The notes beneath the pieces are model-generated. The model was not told where the DNA came from. It saw only the letters and a list, made by a program, of their open reading frames with translations, and did not search any database. The position numbers were made by a program, and so were the translations under genes. Below, one piece after another: positions 19,021 to 31,167 of a stretch of DNA of 64,000 nucleotides. The DNA lies in the NCBI GenBank assembly GCA_037893245.1, contig JBAIAA010000816.1, positions 1 to 64,000 of the forward strand. The letters are read 5' to 3'. Positions within the stretch are counted from its first letter, which is position 1; each line of letters opens with the position of its first letter. Source of the stretch: Crossaster papposus (lineage: Eukaryota > Echinodermata > Asteroidea > Velatida > Solasteridae).

Positions 19021-20220
19021 CGGGTACGACTTGACTTGGGTACGACTTGACTTGGGTACGACTTGACTTGGGTACGACTTGACTTGGGTACGAGTTGACT
19101 TGGGTACGAGTTGACTTGGGTACGAGTTGACTTGGGTACGAGTTGACTTGGGTACGAGTTGACTTGGGTACGAGTTGACTTGGGTACGAGTTGACTTGGG
19201 TACGAGTTGACTTGGGTACGAGTTGACTTGGGTACGAGTTGACTTGGGTACGAGTTGACTTGGGTACGAGTTGACTTGGGTACGAGTTGACTTGGGTACG
19301 AGTTGACTTGGGTACGAGTTGACTTGGGTACGAGTTGACTTGGGTACGAGTTGACTTGGGTACGAGTTGACTTGGGTACGAGTTGACTTGGGTACGAGTT
19401 GACTTGGGTACGAGTTGACTTGGGTACGAGTTGACTTGGGTACGAGTTGACTTGGGTACGAGTTGACTTGGGTACGAGTTGACTTGGGTACGAGTTGACT
19501 TGGGTACGAGTTGACTTGGGTACGAGTTGACTTGGGTACGAGTTGACTTGGGTACGAGTTGACTTGGGTACGAGTTGACTTGGGTACGAGTTGACTTGGG
19601 TACGAGTTGACTTGGGTACGAGTTGACTTGGGTACGAGTTGACTTGGGTACGAGTTGACTTGGGTACGAGTTGACTTGGGTACGAGTTGACTTGGGTACG
19701 AGTTGACTTGGGTACGAGTTGACTTGGGTACGAGTTGACTTGGGTACGAGTTGACTTGGGTACGAGTTGACTTGGGTACGAGTTGACTTGGGTACGAGTT
19801 GACTTGGGTACGAGTTGACTTGGGTACGAGTTGACTTGGGTACGAGTTGACTTGGGTACGAGTTGACTTGGGTACGAGTTGACTTGGGTACGAGTTGACT
19901 TGGGTACGAGTTGACTTGGGTACGAGTTGACTTGGGTACGAGTTGACTTGGGTACGAGTTGACTTGGGTACGAGTTGACTTGGGTACGAGTTGACTTGGG
20001 TACGAGTTGACTTGGGTACGAGTTGACTTGGGTACGAGTTGACTTGGGTACGAGTTGACTTGGGTACGAGTTGACTTGGGTACGAGTTGACTTGGGTACG
20101 AGTTGACCTGGGTACGAGTTGACCTGGGTACGAGTTGACCTGGGTACGAGTTGACCTGGGTACGAGTTGACTTGGGTACGAGTTGACTTGGGTACGAGTT
20201 GACTTGGGTACGAGTTGACC
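19021..20220. repeat. 16-bp satellite, about 75 units
   Basis: The unit GGGTACGAGTTGACTT repeats head to tail for about 1.2 kb. Variants cluster at the edges: a C for G change (TACGACTTGACTT) in the first few units and GACCTGGG in four units around 20,105-20,160. Because 16 is not a multiple of 3, long open frames occur in several minus-strand frames with a 16-residue protein period; these are artefacts of the repeat and not genes. Confidence 0.95.
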
Positions 20221-21637
20221 AATTTCGGGTTCGCGTCATTAGCATGTACAGCATTAATAAAAGCTATCTCCGGCTATCTCCGACTACCTCCGACTTTTAC
20301 CAACACCCCCCGGTATATGCTGCCCTATTTCACACATCGGTCGGTACACGCTAACATTTAACAATAACTTATTAACAAGTAACATTTGTTGAAAAATCTT
20401 GCTTTGCCGTGCGCATTCCGTCCGAGGAATTGTGAAGTCTCAATTATACCGGATGCATTCTATAATTTTTGAAAATGTTGTCACACTGTGAGTGTGATTT
20501 ATATTTCGCAAACACACTAGACAATGCTCTGCCACAGCGATTTTCAATTGAAATATCTGTAAGGTTTTTACAAACGTCCCTTGCATGCAGTTCTGTAACC
20601 TAAAAGATAAATTGCTATTATAAACATCTGTTTTATGTTTATTTTGTTTGTATGTCTATTTATTTGTGTAGCTGTGCTAAAGTTGTCCTGAGAGGCCATC
20701 AGCAAGATCCAAGTGGCTGTTACCGGTAAGCCCATCCAATGAATGGATAGCTCAAATTCCCCCAAAACACCAATCCGATTACAGGTAGGTCATGTCTCAT
20801 TGCATTTTTAAAGAAGGATCTTAGAATACAAAGCCTAAAACAGTCAATCCTGGAGCAGCACCATTTTTTTCATACTTTTGTTGTATACCTATACAAGAAA
20901 AAAAAAAAAAAAAAAAAAAACCTAAAAAATAACTAAACAATTCACGTGTACATATACAGCAAAATGAATAATTTTTAAAAATAAATGTAGTTGCCCAAAC
21001 GTAGTATTTCGCACCTCTTTTTAAAAATGCCCCCTCGATTTTTACTCCCAATATTTAAAAAAATGAGTAGTAGGGAAATGCCGTTTCTAGACCACTTTCT
21101 AAAATTCGCTCAGTCTTCTCTTCTCTCTCTAAAAATGTAGTAGGACCAGCACCAAGTGGTATAGGAAATGAGGATCCTGGACCAGCACCATTTTGTTTCC
21201 AGCGTCACCCCACTAACCCTAACCCCCTAGGCCTTACTTTGGGCTAAAGAACTGCGTACTACAGAATACTACTTAGTATTTTGTAGCATTGGGTCTCTCC
21301 GTGACTGATGATTGGGTGTGTACTGACAGAGTACAGATACTGCCAACTACAAAATACTAATAGTAGCAATACAGGTCAGTAATACTTACCTGGCAAAAAA
21401 TGCAGTAGTCCAACCTTGACCCATTGTGTCCCAAGTTACAATTTTTGCTGTAGAGTCTACACAGCATACATGGGCAATGCACACTCAGCAAGCTGAGGAA
21501 CCCAATGCTAAAAAGTACTACGAGTGCAATAAGGGGTGAAGTACCCAATACTAAAAATTACTACAGGCATTGCACAAAAGTCAGTGAGAGTACTGCATAC
21601 TACTTTTTACTACTAGTAGTAAAAAGTAGCATTAGGT
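20221..21637. other. No gene recognised; short hairpins and homopolymers
   Basis: Contains a run of about 24 As at 20,887-20,920, a GTAGTA/TACTAC-rich stretch (21,060-21,640), and a perfect hairpin TACTTTTTACTACTAGTAGTAAAAAGTA type at 21,601-21,629. No coding motif seen. Confidence 0.5.
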
Positions 21638-21650
21638 AGGGTTAGGGTTT

Positions 21651-21681
21651 AAAAGGGCACTCAGAAAAGAGTGCCCTTTTT
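21651..21681. terminator. Terminator-like hairpin left of Polinton copy 2
   Basis: AAAAGGGCACTC, a short AGAAAA loop, and GAGTGCCC followed by seven Ts form a stem with A and T flanks, like the palindrome at 7371-7413. It lies about 75 bases outside the stop codon of the leftmost minus-strand gene of copy 2, in the right position to end that transcript. Function is inferred. Confidence 0.45.
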
Positions 21682-22042
21682 TTCCCAAAACATTTTAAAC
21701 GAGTCTAAAGGTGGCGCCGACGCGTAAGGAGGAGGCCGATCGAAATAATTTTTATTTAACGCGAAGCTGTAAGTTTTTTGATAAGACCTTTTTTTTCTTT
21801 AGACACCAACTCTTCCACGCATCTTTTTATCTCGGATTCCATACCGCTCGAATCCTTTTTTTCTGACAGCTTGCTGCCGCACCTGATAGTCTCTTTCATA
21901 TCGTTAAATTGCCTCAATTCCTTTAATATCAAAGCGTACTCTTCGTGGGATATATCGCCGTCTGTAATAGCTTGAGAAATAAGATCTCTTACGCTGTTGA
22001 GTTTAGCCTCGGCCAAGACTCTAATCTCGTCGTGTTTTTTAA

Positions 22043-22756
22043 AGATGGACTACAACGAAAACTCACACATTAAATTTATTATCGGACCTTGTTTATGTTG
22101 TGTTCAGGTAACACTTTATTGTTACGGTCATGTTTTTCTCTAAATAATTTTGTTGCAATTTGACCGACAAAATTAGACCTCGATTCTTCGATTTTGAAAT
22201 TTTCCGCCCTGTACTGGTTCCCGGCAAAGATCCACTGAAAACCACAATGAAATCCACGATATAGTACCAGCGGACTTGTAAACCAGCGAAAAGTGATGAC
22301 GTACTACCCATGAAAACGCATACATGGTGGCCCTGAAGGGACTCCGCAGATCGCGAATATCGACGTCAAATTTGACGTCAATATTCACGACTTTCCAAAA
22401 AAGTCGCGAATATTGACGTCAAATTTGACGTCGATATTCACGACTTTCCCCAAAAAGTCGCGAATATTTACGTCAAATTTGACGTCAATATTCGCGATCT
22501 GCGGATTCCCTACAGGGCCACCATATGTATGCGTTTTCATGGGTAGTACGTCACACACAAAGTATGAATTATTCATGAGTTAAGGGCTTTTGCTGAAACT
22601 GAGTTTATCTGGGTCGTAGAACGCCGATCAAATTTGTTTTTTTTTTGCATGAAGGAACAAGATTTATTGAATACTAATGATATATTAGTAATCATTATAC
22701 ATTTCTCGAACAAAAAAAGCAACACAGCCTTTATCATTATTCCGTTGTAGTCCATC
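22043..22756. mobile_element. TTAA-flanked MITE (piggyBac-like) with nested palindromes
   Basis: Inverted ends AGATGGACTACAACG are flanked by TTAA at 22,039-22,042 and 22,757-22,760. TTAA duplication is typical of piggyBac-type transposition. The interior holds no transposase but a strong nested palindrome at 22,297-22,553. Confidence 0.85.
22297..22553. repeat. Nested palindrome with repeated TGACGTCA-type sites
   Basis: Outer arms of about 60-70 bases (TGACGTACTACCCATGAAAA at the left, its complement at the right) enclose three copies of a smaller palindrome built on GACGTCAAATTTGACGTC. Several copies contain the full TGACGTCA octamer, the consensus binding site for CREB/ATF bZIP factors. 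Whether it is bound is unknown. Confidence 0.8.
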
Positions 22757-23510
22757 TTTAACTTTACGTCCAAATCGTTTGCTAAAATATTTTAATACGA
22801 ACGCGGCGCAACCAAAACTAATGGCTACTCCCTCTAACGCTAAACCAACGGGTGACGTAATGACGCCGCTTATAGCCGCGATTCCCAAACCCCCACAAAT
22901 CACACCACCCATCTCGGCTAGGGTTTCCATAGTAGACAATGTCGTAATTAACTTGCCATATTTTTTACACAACGAGCTTCGCTGTTCTCGTTGCGTCAAT
23001 ATATCTTTTTGAACTTTTTCGATCTTTTGCAATCGAAACACCCTCGTACTATCATCATCTTCGATGGTACTTTTTAGATCGGGGTAAATACTAGTCGTCA
23101 TTTTATTAAGACAAAACTAAAATATTTCTACGTTAAAAATGATCTCTTTATCTCTATTATCGATTATCTCACCAAGACCGTTTTTCAACAAAAACATGAG
23201 GCTGTTTATTTTGCCAGCTACTGTACCAACTCTTTCGAACACTTGTTATAGTTGATATAAATTGGATCTTGAAGATTGTTTGAACGAGCAGCATCACCGT
23301 GTACGGGTATACTCTCCAACAGGTTAGTTTGTTTTTTGCTAAAATAATTTGAATGCGTAGACAGTTCTTCGCAATGTTTCAAAAAGACCGCGTTGTAAAG
23401 ATTTAGGCTAAATTTTCCATAATAATTACTACCACCATTGAGCCAACCCCTGGGTAAACCTAAAAGTTTAGATAGATTACTCGATAGTTTTATGCGATTT
23501 TGGTTGGGAA

Positions 23511-23963
23511 TATATGTGACCCGCTCCATCGAAATCAGGAATAAGTCTTGAAATGACCTTTTGAGATAAACACATGGTGAGAAAGGGAATTTCATAAGCT
23601 TTCTAATGATACCCATCACAAGTGTGTATCTTCTTAGGTTAATGAGTTATGGTCTGATGAAGATGACAGGTGTATATTTATTTGCCGAATCCACATTTCG
23701 AGAAAAACAGCTTTGAAATAAACAAAATTAACCAAAATCATATGAACAGCTCACACAAATACTCTTCATTTTCATCTTTATTTATCGTTTTTACATACAA
23801 GACATTAATGACAATAATCTGTGATAACTACACTTCCTACAAATACAATGTTCAGAAAAACGACTTGGTCACGATTTCTAGCCATGCGTTCACTTCAACG
23901 GCCGATTGCGTAAAACGGCCACAGCGACTTATTCCTGATTACGATGGAGCGGGTCACATATAT
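23511..23963. mobile_element. MITE with about 38-base inverted ends
   Basis: The ends ATATGTGACCCGCTCCATCG and the following AATCAGGAATAAGTC segment are inverted copies at 23,511-23,550 and 23,928-23,963. The interior has no gene. It abuts the next element directly. Confidence 0.75.
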
Positions 23964-24679
23964 GGGTCATTCCATGAAGTTGGATAACAAAGTGTGACAA
24001 AGAAGCTGAAATTTCAAAATCATTTATTTATTAAATGCTTCTCAAATTTGGATAGACTATTAACCATATTTCACTGAACTAATAATATTTTTCAAATAAC
24101 CCTGACACGCGAAGAAATATACGGCCTTGTTTATCATGCATCATGTGGCAGGTTGTGGATGTAACCTCCGGAAACCATACCGAGTTTAGGTGACAGTTCC
24201 TCTAGGTAAAGACAAATTTTCAAGATACATTTGTTACATTCTGAATGTTTGCAAGTATCCTTACAAAAAGAATTTAAAAAGAAAGAAATATTCTGCTACA
24301 ACTGACTTTAAGGTGAGTGTCTTAAGGTATTCGTTAAATTCCATTTTTTAAACTATACTTATCATCATTTGATATTCAACTTGAAGAAATATATATTTAT
24401 GCAAGTTATTATGTTTTTTGTTTGCATTTGTACTCCCCCTATTTCAGTATTCCACAAAATTTGCCAGAAGAATTGCATTAATTAATCTTGAGGTTATTAA
24501 ATAACTCCCTTCAATGGGTTGTGGATGTAACTGGAAACCATTTCCTGTTATATCCACATCTTAACCACTGGGAAAAAGAGGAATCGTCCCAAAAAAGGAA
24601 GCGAGCGAGGGCACTCATGTTTTGTTTTTTTATTTTGCCTAGGCCTAATTGTTTGTAAAGCTGGATATTTACCAGTTAA

Positions 24680-25054
24680 AGGTAGTATACACCATTGGTA
24701 ATTGCTTGAATTATCATGAATGGGTAGATTTTGGGGGTTGTATTTCATAGTAAATATCGTTTAACTGACTTTTCCGAAGTTTTACAATCACGGATGCCGA
24801 GAAAAGCACGAAAAACAGCGTTTGTTTTCAACCGGGGTCGAGCAGTTATTCTTATGTTATCTTTGTTTTTTCGCGCTCGCCGTCCGGCGATCGCGAATTT
24901 TTCTTTATAAAATTCATTAAAAAAAAATAATTACAGGATATCTAGCGCAATCCTTTTGCTGAATGCCTAGAATCATTATTTACTTTCAATTGAGTAAGGT
25001 ATTTCTTATTAATTCGGTAGTAAATATTTTCGCTGCAAATGGTGTATACTACCT
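24680..25054. mobile_element. TTAA-flanked MITE with AGGTAGTATACACC ends
   Basis: Inverted ends AGGTAGTATACACCATT are flanked by TTAA at 24,676-24,679 and 25,055-25,058. One end has a clear relative at 57,394-57,466 (also beside a TTAA), showing a dispersed family. Confidence 0.75.
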
Positions 25055-25169
25055 TTAAACCACCTTTTGTAGTAGGCATAATATTGGGACTGGGGTGGGA
25101 GATGGGCTGTCATTTTGTCAAACTCCAACATGTCCACCACGCAGTAGCCAAAAGAACGACACAACCATT

Positions 25170-25740
25170 TTAAAACAAAAACAGATTCGACCATTAAGAC
25201 GTCCACAAAATTACTAAATACGCCGCCTGCGAGACAAGTAGAGGTAGATGACTAAAACTGAGGTTTTAAAATGTACTTATCATATGAATACAAAGTGAAT
25301 GTTTTCGTTTATTGGCGATATTTCGTCGCGAATTCCACGCGGGTGCCATTTTGAACGGCTATGTGTAGTGCTGCAATTGACTTGTGGATATGGCTATGCG
25401 TAGTAATGACAGGCAAATCGAAATAGCTGTATAATAATTACAGGCGCCTCCACCAATCACATGCGACTTTGATTTGGTAGAGGCGCCTGTGATGGGCCTG
25501 TATATGCTACGCATAGCCATATCCACAAGTCAATTGCAGCGCTTCAAATAGCCGTTCAAAATGGTGCCCGCGTGGTTTTCGCGTCAGAATATTTGCCGAT
25601 AAACAGAAAATGTCACTTTTCATCCAGATCATTAGTAAACATTAGTACCTCAATCTTAGTCATCGGTCTCTACTTGTGTCTCAGGTGGTGCATTTAGTAA
25701 TTCTGTGGCCGTTTTGATGGTCAAATCTGTTTTCGTTGTC
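25170..25740. repeat. Long imperfect hairpin element
   Basis: Two arms of about 270 bases are inverted around a centre near 25,465, where CAGGCGCCTCCACCAA pairs with TTGGTAGAGGCGCCTG with a small loop. Arms differ by scattered substitutions. No gene. Confidence 0.7.
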
Positions 25741-27060
25741 AAGTGATTGGATTCGTCATCATGGTCGCATTTTGGTTCGGATTAACGTTAAAACGACGAT
25801 TTGTAGGCTACAAAAAAAGTCGTTACTCGGACTGGATATTTAATCAGATTGTCGAGTTACAATCTAAATATTCACAAGGTCCATTTTCATAAACGATATT
25901 AATTTCAACTCCAAAAAGTCGTGCAATTTTATAGAAAACTGTTGCCGATAATTTCCACGCGACATCACACTCACAGCGCGGCGCGCGCGCGAGTTCGCTA
26001 TAGTATGGTGCTCTGACATCTATGTATTATTGATGCTCATATGATATAGGGACTAGACGCATTACCAACGGGCGACAGGTAAACACAGAATGTACCATTT
26101 GTCAACAGGGATTCTGTAAAAAACTGTCCTATTTGGTTTCCTATTTCATAAAACTATTACCGAACAATACAAATACAGATAATGTGATGACTATAAATGA
26201 TTAACATTTCCAGTTTGAAAATATTCGTCTGTTTTGTATTTACTAGTTTGAGTACGACACCTCAGAACGGAATATGATGCTTCCCCCATCGTTAGTTATG
26301 GTGCGGTCCTGGCCATGCGGTTACGGGCGTATTGCGCGGAAATCGTGGGAATCTTTCTCAAATCGAACTCAAATTTGTGAAACAAATCGAAAGTAAATAC
26401 ACCCGCACTAAAACAAAATGTATTGTTCGCAGATTTGGTTTGGTTATATAATTTGGCACTGCAAAATCAATTACGGCTTCATTTAATAGTTAGATTTACT
26501 TCCAAGAAAGTTGTTGACGTAACTACCCCCCCCCCCCCCCCCCCTCACAAATATTTCACTTTTACATAACCGGAAACCACCTTTTTATGATTTGTTTTGG
26601 AAAAATTATACTACAAATATCAACAAAAGTATAAGTTTAGTTTACAGTATGTTCATGATTTACTCTTTAGTTTTATGGGACTTGGACAATAACCAGGTGT
26701 TCCTCAACTTCGTGGAATGACCCAAATATAAAACAGTTCATCGGATAAGGACTCTATGGATATATATCGTGAAAATCTTTTAGACGATATTCAAAAGAAT
26801 GAAGATTCCACCTATCCGGAGCAATATCTATTTTTTCACGATCGGCAATCTGAAGAGGCGTAAGATCATCGATATCACCCGTAAATCTCTCTCAAATTAT
26901 CAACGCTTTTTTGTTGAGGTTATAAAAACCCAAGTCTAACACAAAGTTGTTTAACTTCATGCGACGGTCACCCCCGACGTTATCTATAGGTCGCGATAGT
27001 TCAAAGGTCTGCTCGTTATCCGTCATGACGAACGTATGAGACTGCATTTTGCAAAAGTAA

Positions 27061-27756
27061 CTAAAATATTTTTACGTTTAAAATTATATATTTACCTCTA
27101 TTATCGAGCCAAGACCGTTTTTTAACGAAAACGTGAGGCTGTTTATTTTATCGGCTACTAACTCTTTCGGAGAATTGTCTTATTTGACGTACATGTAAAT
27201 TGGATCTTGGGGATTGTTTGAACGAGCTGCATCGCCCGATAAAGGTATACTCTCCAAAAGATTAGTTTGTTTTCCATTAACAAAATTTGAATGCGTGGAC
27301 AGTTCTTCGCAATGTAAAAAAAACGCGCTGTAAAGATTTAGGTTAAATTTTTCAAAATAATATTCAGTTAAATCACCGCTGCTGTAGACCCAACCCCTGG
27401 GTAAGCCCAAAAGTTTAGACAAATTACTCGATGGTTTTATATTCGCGAAAGACTCAGAGGTCACCACTGACAAATAAAATAGTTTATCGTTTATCGGAGT
27501 AATGGTCATAGGTTTAATATCATCTATAAAACGATCTTCGAAAGAATAAAGATTCCATCGACCGGGCGTGATATCAAGTTTTTTATCTAATGAATGACCA
27601 AGAAAACTATATTTATTATATTGTATCATCTCTACTTTTTTGACGTTATAAAAACCCACGTCTATTAATGCGACGGTCGCCCCCGACGTTATCTATGGGT
27701 TGAGGTAGCTCAAAAGTCTGTTCTTTTTTGGTAATGACGAGAGTGTGCGACTGCAT
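27061..27756 (-). pseudogene. Copy-2 capsid-associated paralogue 2
   Basis: The homologue of 2032-2739, beginning at the conserved MQSHT opening at 27,756. Small deletions near the 3' end, a deletion near 27,660 and a six-base insertion (ACATGT type) at about 27,190 disrupt it; a frame of 159 codons survives in the middle. Confidence 0.85.
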
Positions 27757-27798
27757 TTAAAAAAAATAAAAATAAATAAATAAAACGTTACTATAAAA

Positions 27799-29068
27799 AT
27801 GAACGAGACTTACGGAAACAAACTAAATCCTCACAGACGCCTTAAAAATCCTCGGGGTATAAAAGGCAACCGCCAGACTGTAGTACAATTCTAGCACGAT
27901 CGACGCGAACGACAAATTAATAGTCAAGTTTCCGTCGTTGAGCACCGACGACGTGATCGTCCCCGGTTCGGCGAAACTAGCTTTTAATATCGATTTAACC
28001 TCGGACGACGATGCCGATCGAAGTCTGTTTAAAAATCTAGGACGAAATCTCGTAAAACAAATAAGAATATGTATCGGTGGTCGAGAGATCGTAAACTTGA
28101 CCGACGCCGACGTTTATAACATTTTTATAGAAATTTGGTTACCCAAAGGTATCGTAGATCACTACGCCGGAAACGAGATTGCCAACATATCGAGCCTACG
28201 CGTGGGTACCGGTAACGCGGTTGCCGGTGCAAATAGTGGAAAAGACAAAAAAATAGCGGATGTCTTTGGAAACAGATTTTGTATACCTCTAGACTTTGAA
28301 ATGCTCACGGATCATCAACCGTTTTATCCATCCGCTCTAAACGACCAACTGTCTTACGAACTTACTTTTAACGATTACGTCAAAGTCGTAAATTCTACCG
28401 ACGCCGAAGCGAGTTATCGCATCTACAACTTGGCGCTAGAATACGAGATCGTTTCTAACAAATATTTAGCTCAAATCTTAGCTCAAAAATGTCTCGGCAA
28501 GACGCAGTTTTTGTTCGATAGGATTCAGAGACACGAAGTAAGATCTATCGATAAATCGGACACCGTTTGGAACTTTAATTTAAACGTAGCGGGTATATTT
28601 AAGGGTATACTGTTTTTGTTTAAAGACCCGACTACGAAAACCCCCGAACTATTTTATAACCTAAAGATAGTCAAAGTTAGCGTGACGATAGAAGGAAAAC
28701 CTAATCAACTCTATAGTTCGGGTCTCAAGAGCTATCAACACTGGGGAGAAATCAACAAGTTCTTTGGAGACTCGTCCACAGAATTGGGGGCGGGGGTGTG
28801 TAAAGATTTAGGGTTGACGGGAATGGATATCGGCGATTAATTTTTGAGAAGATACAGACTTTGGTTGGATATGAGATCGACGGAAGACAATAAAAATTAC
28901 GGATCGGGTGAACAAAACGGCGATATAAGCGGAGGAATCTCTATATTGATGGAACGCGAAGCTCAAACCGCGGGCGCTCTAAAGTGTTACGTCTTTTTGG
29001 TGATGGACGCGCAACTTAACATCTAAGGAGGCCGCTTGAGCAGCGTCAACTTTAAAACAATAAAATAA
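27799..29068 (+). pseudogene. Copy-2 major capsid protein gene
   Basis: The homologue of 2778-4046, starting right after CTATAAAA. A deletion near 27,882 shifts the frame in the N-terminal part; 300 codons are then open (27,938-28,840) until a TAA at 28,838, and another stop occurs at about 29,024. It retains the residue that is a stop in copy 1, so the two copies are broken independently. Confidence 0.85.
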
Positions 29069-29086
29069 CTCGTATTTATAAAAGAC

Positions 29087-29715
29087 ATGACACCACACTG
29101 CGCTTTAATATGCGGAAGAACAAACTCTGGCAAAACAAAGTTTGCGTTAGACTTGTTAGAAAACGAATACGCCAACCAATTTGAATATTTGGTGATCATA
29201 CATGTACATGTATGTATGTCCGACTCTGTCAAACAACAAAACTTACCACGAGAGACCTTGGTTTTTTAACGACCCAAACGTTTACGCGTGCGACCTCGAC
29301 GCTGAAAATATGAACATGAACGAAGCCATAGACTTTTATCGAACGAAATTTAAAGATTTGCACACTTTGTTTTTAATCGACGACTGCAGCGCTTATCAAG
29401 CGATGAAATATCGAAAGGGTCACAAGGGAGGATGCTGCATGTTATCTAAATTAGCCTTTAGCGGTAGACACGATAACCACAGCTGTTGGTTATTGACTCA
29501 AAAATATAACAGCGTTTTAAAAGATTATCGCAAACAGACTCAATGGGTGGCTATTTTTGTATTGCAAAGACAAAAAAAGTTTTGATAATTGCCTCGACGA
29601 AAATAATGTGGTGCCGGATAATAAAAGGCGAGACATAAAACAATATCTCAAAGACACTCCCTATAGTAAATTGATTTTATATACGGATCCTCCGACTAAA
29701 TGGAATTTGTTGTAA
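29087..29715 (+). pseudogene. Copy-2 packaging ATPase gene
   Basis: The homologue of 4078-4680. Walker A (GRTNSGKT) is intact. A 16-base insertion made of ACATGT repeats near 29,200 and a one-base insertion near 29,560 shift the frame. The normal stop is lost, so the frame would run into the repeat array. Confidence 0.85.
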
Positions 29716-29900
29716 CCTAGTTGCGGTTTGTTGAACAGCTAGTTGAGATTTGCTGAGGTTTTGTTGATGATTTGTTGGATAGCTAGTTGTAAAGTACTTA
29801 GATAGCTAGTTGTAATTTGTTGAACAGCTAGTTGTAATTTGTTAGATACATGTAGCTAGTTGTAATTTGTTGGGTAGCTAGTTGTGAATTGTTGCAGTTA
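29716..29900 (+). repeat. Copy-2 GCTAGTTG array
   Basis: A diverged equivalent of the array at 4690-4945, with about eight AGCTAGTTG units separated by TAATTTGTT-like spacers. The shared position supports it as an ancestral part of the element, while unit order and spacers differ. Confidence 0.8.
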
Positions 29901-30031
29901 GTTTATCTCGCGTTTATTTAAATGTTATTTTTGCTGATGATCTTTTACTCAAATTTATTATAGCGTCGGCCTTGTGTATTTTATCTTACAAATATTTTTC
30001 TCTAAAAATAAAATTATACCGTCTTATAAAA

Positions 30032-30577
30032 ATGGAGCCTTTAAAAACTTTAGACAACGATCCGCAAACGGAAAAACATAAAACTAGACTGTTGCGTGTA
30101 GTATCAGCCGGTGATTCTAAAAAGTATTTGGGTAAAGAATTTAGCCAGGGAGATATAGAAAACCTAGACGCGAACAAACAAGAGAAAATGTACAACCATT
30201 ACGAGGCAAGGTTGGGTAAAGAAATGATTACTAGTTTGGGTAACTGCGTGCTGGGGATTTACTCGAGAGTTTTAGGCGCGAATCTACCTATGATCAAACC
30301 CATGGGTGTCATTCTACGAGTAGACTCGGAAGACGCGCTCACCAAAGATCTAGAGGAAGATCCCGTTATATCTATCTCGATAGCTAGTTTACTTTGCGAA
30401 GTTTATTACAACTACGGAATGTTGTTGTCGCCGTTAGTAGGTTTCTTGATAACGTCTGAACATTTAGTTATCAACGAAAATAATTCCCTTGACAATATAA
30501 TAAAAGATGAGTCAACAAAAGAGCCCAAGTTCGTCGATGTTACAGGAGACTCCAAAGGTACAGATGGTGACGACTAA
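30032..30577 (+). CDS. Copy-2 conserved virion/membrane-type protein
   Basis: The homologue of 5070-5609, 181 codons, apparently intact. TATAAAA touches the ATG. The upstream region that would extend the copy-1 protein is frameshifted here, which favours this downstream start for both. Confidence 0.75.
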   Translation: MEPLKTLDNDPQTEKHKTRLLRVVSAGDSKKYLGKEFSQGDIENLDANKQEKMYNHYEARLGKEMITSLGNCVLGIYSRVLGANLPMIKPMGVILRVDSEDALTKDLEEDPVISISIASLLCEVYYNYGMLLSPLVGFLITSEHLVINENNSLDNIIKDESTKEPKFVDVTGDSKGTDGDD

Positions 30578-30880
30578 AACTAAAAAACCCGGTAGAGTAA
30601 AACAAGGCAAGGCATTAGCGGAACACAACAAAAAGAGAAAAGAACAAACTGCCAAGATGCAAAATATAGACGTGAAGAGTACTCTTTCTTATTCGTACGC
30701 GACAATTGGGTCGATAACGGGGTTGGCGCTTGTTTTAGGAGGACTCTACAGTATACATGGAGCAAAAAAAGCCCCTCTTTATCTTCGGTCTCACCGCCAA
30801 AACCACTAGCACAGCCTCCCCAAAAGAGCCCAAGGGAGACTTCATCCCAACCATCTTTAGATTTTGTAGAAATGGAATAA
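30507..30880 (+). pseudogene. Copy-2 basic single-pass membrane protein
   Basis: The homologue of 5548-5889. The basic PGRVKQGKALAEHNKKRKE segment and membrane helix are kept; a small insertion at about 30,750 (ACAGTATACATGG in place of ATATATGG) shifts the frame and replaces the Pro-rich tail. Confidence 0.8.
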
Positions 30881-30909
30881 CAAAAAAAATTAAATTTTGG
30901 CAATTATAA

Positions 30910-31131
30910 ATAGATACTAATAGCATTGCCAACAATCTCTATCATGCCGCCGTGATCTCTATGTTAAGCGTGGGATTTACCATGTTTAGTAAAAAACTTT
31001 TGAAGATCAAACCGGCCGATCTCGACAAGTTGAGCGTGGAAGATGTAGCGAAACTAACGGCTGCGATAAGCGGATCGATGTACGTAAAATCTGGCTGGTC
31101 AATCAAAATATACTCCCACCAAATATATTAA
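30910..31131 (+). pseudogene. Copy-2 76-residue Polinton protein, start lost
   Basis: The homologue of 5919-6149. The start codon is ATA instead of ATG and a one-base deletion near 31,088 changes the C-terminus. The hydrophobic core is otherwise recognisable. Confidence 0.8.
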
Positions 31132-31167
31132 ACTCGAAGTAAAATAACTTTAGTTCGTTATAATAAA

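Larger units (their letters stand above)
21756..23101 (-). pseudogene. Copy-2 glycine-rich membrane protein gene, split by MITE
   Basis: The homologue of 686-1297. The N-terminal part (22,761-23,101) and the C-terminal part (21,756-22,038) are separated by a 714-base MITE inserted at a TTAA. The flanking coding sequence on each side stays open, so the insertion is likely to be the inactivating event. An eight-residue insertion of acidic residues relative to copy 1 is present near the N-terminus. Confidence 0.85.
23964..26723. mobile_element. 2.76 kb element with GGGTCATTCC ends
   Basis: The left end GGGTCATTCCATGAAGTTG and the complement of the right end GGGTCATTCCACGAAGTTG match with one difference. 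No transposase could be recognised, although part of the interior (24.1-24.6 kb) is unique. Two other inverted-repeat elements are nested inside (24,680-25,054 and about 25,170-25,740). Also inside is a 20-base run of C at about 26,525. The family was not identified. Confidence 0.7.
23117..27047 (-). pseudogene. Copy-2 capsid-associated paralogue 1, split by insertion
   Basis: The homologue of 1311-2018. The C-terminal part is at 23,117-23,510 and the N-terminal part at 26,724-27,047; between them lie two adjacent inserted elements. Several small indels also break the frame. The MQSHTFVMT opening is recognisable at 27,047. Confidence 0.85.

Noticed and set aside
19021..20220. CRISPR-like array
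   Set aside because: Repeats are directly adjacent with no spacers, and the setting is an animal genome.
18975..20254. Long minus-strand open frames of over 400 codons with a 16-residue repeat
   Set aside because: They arise from the 16-bp satellite, are open in more than one frame, and show no codon bias or splice context.
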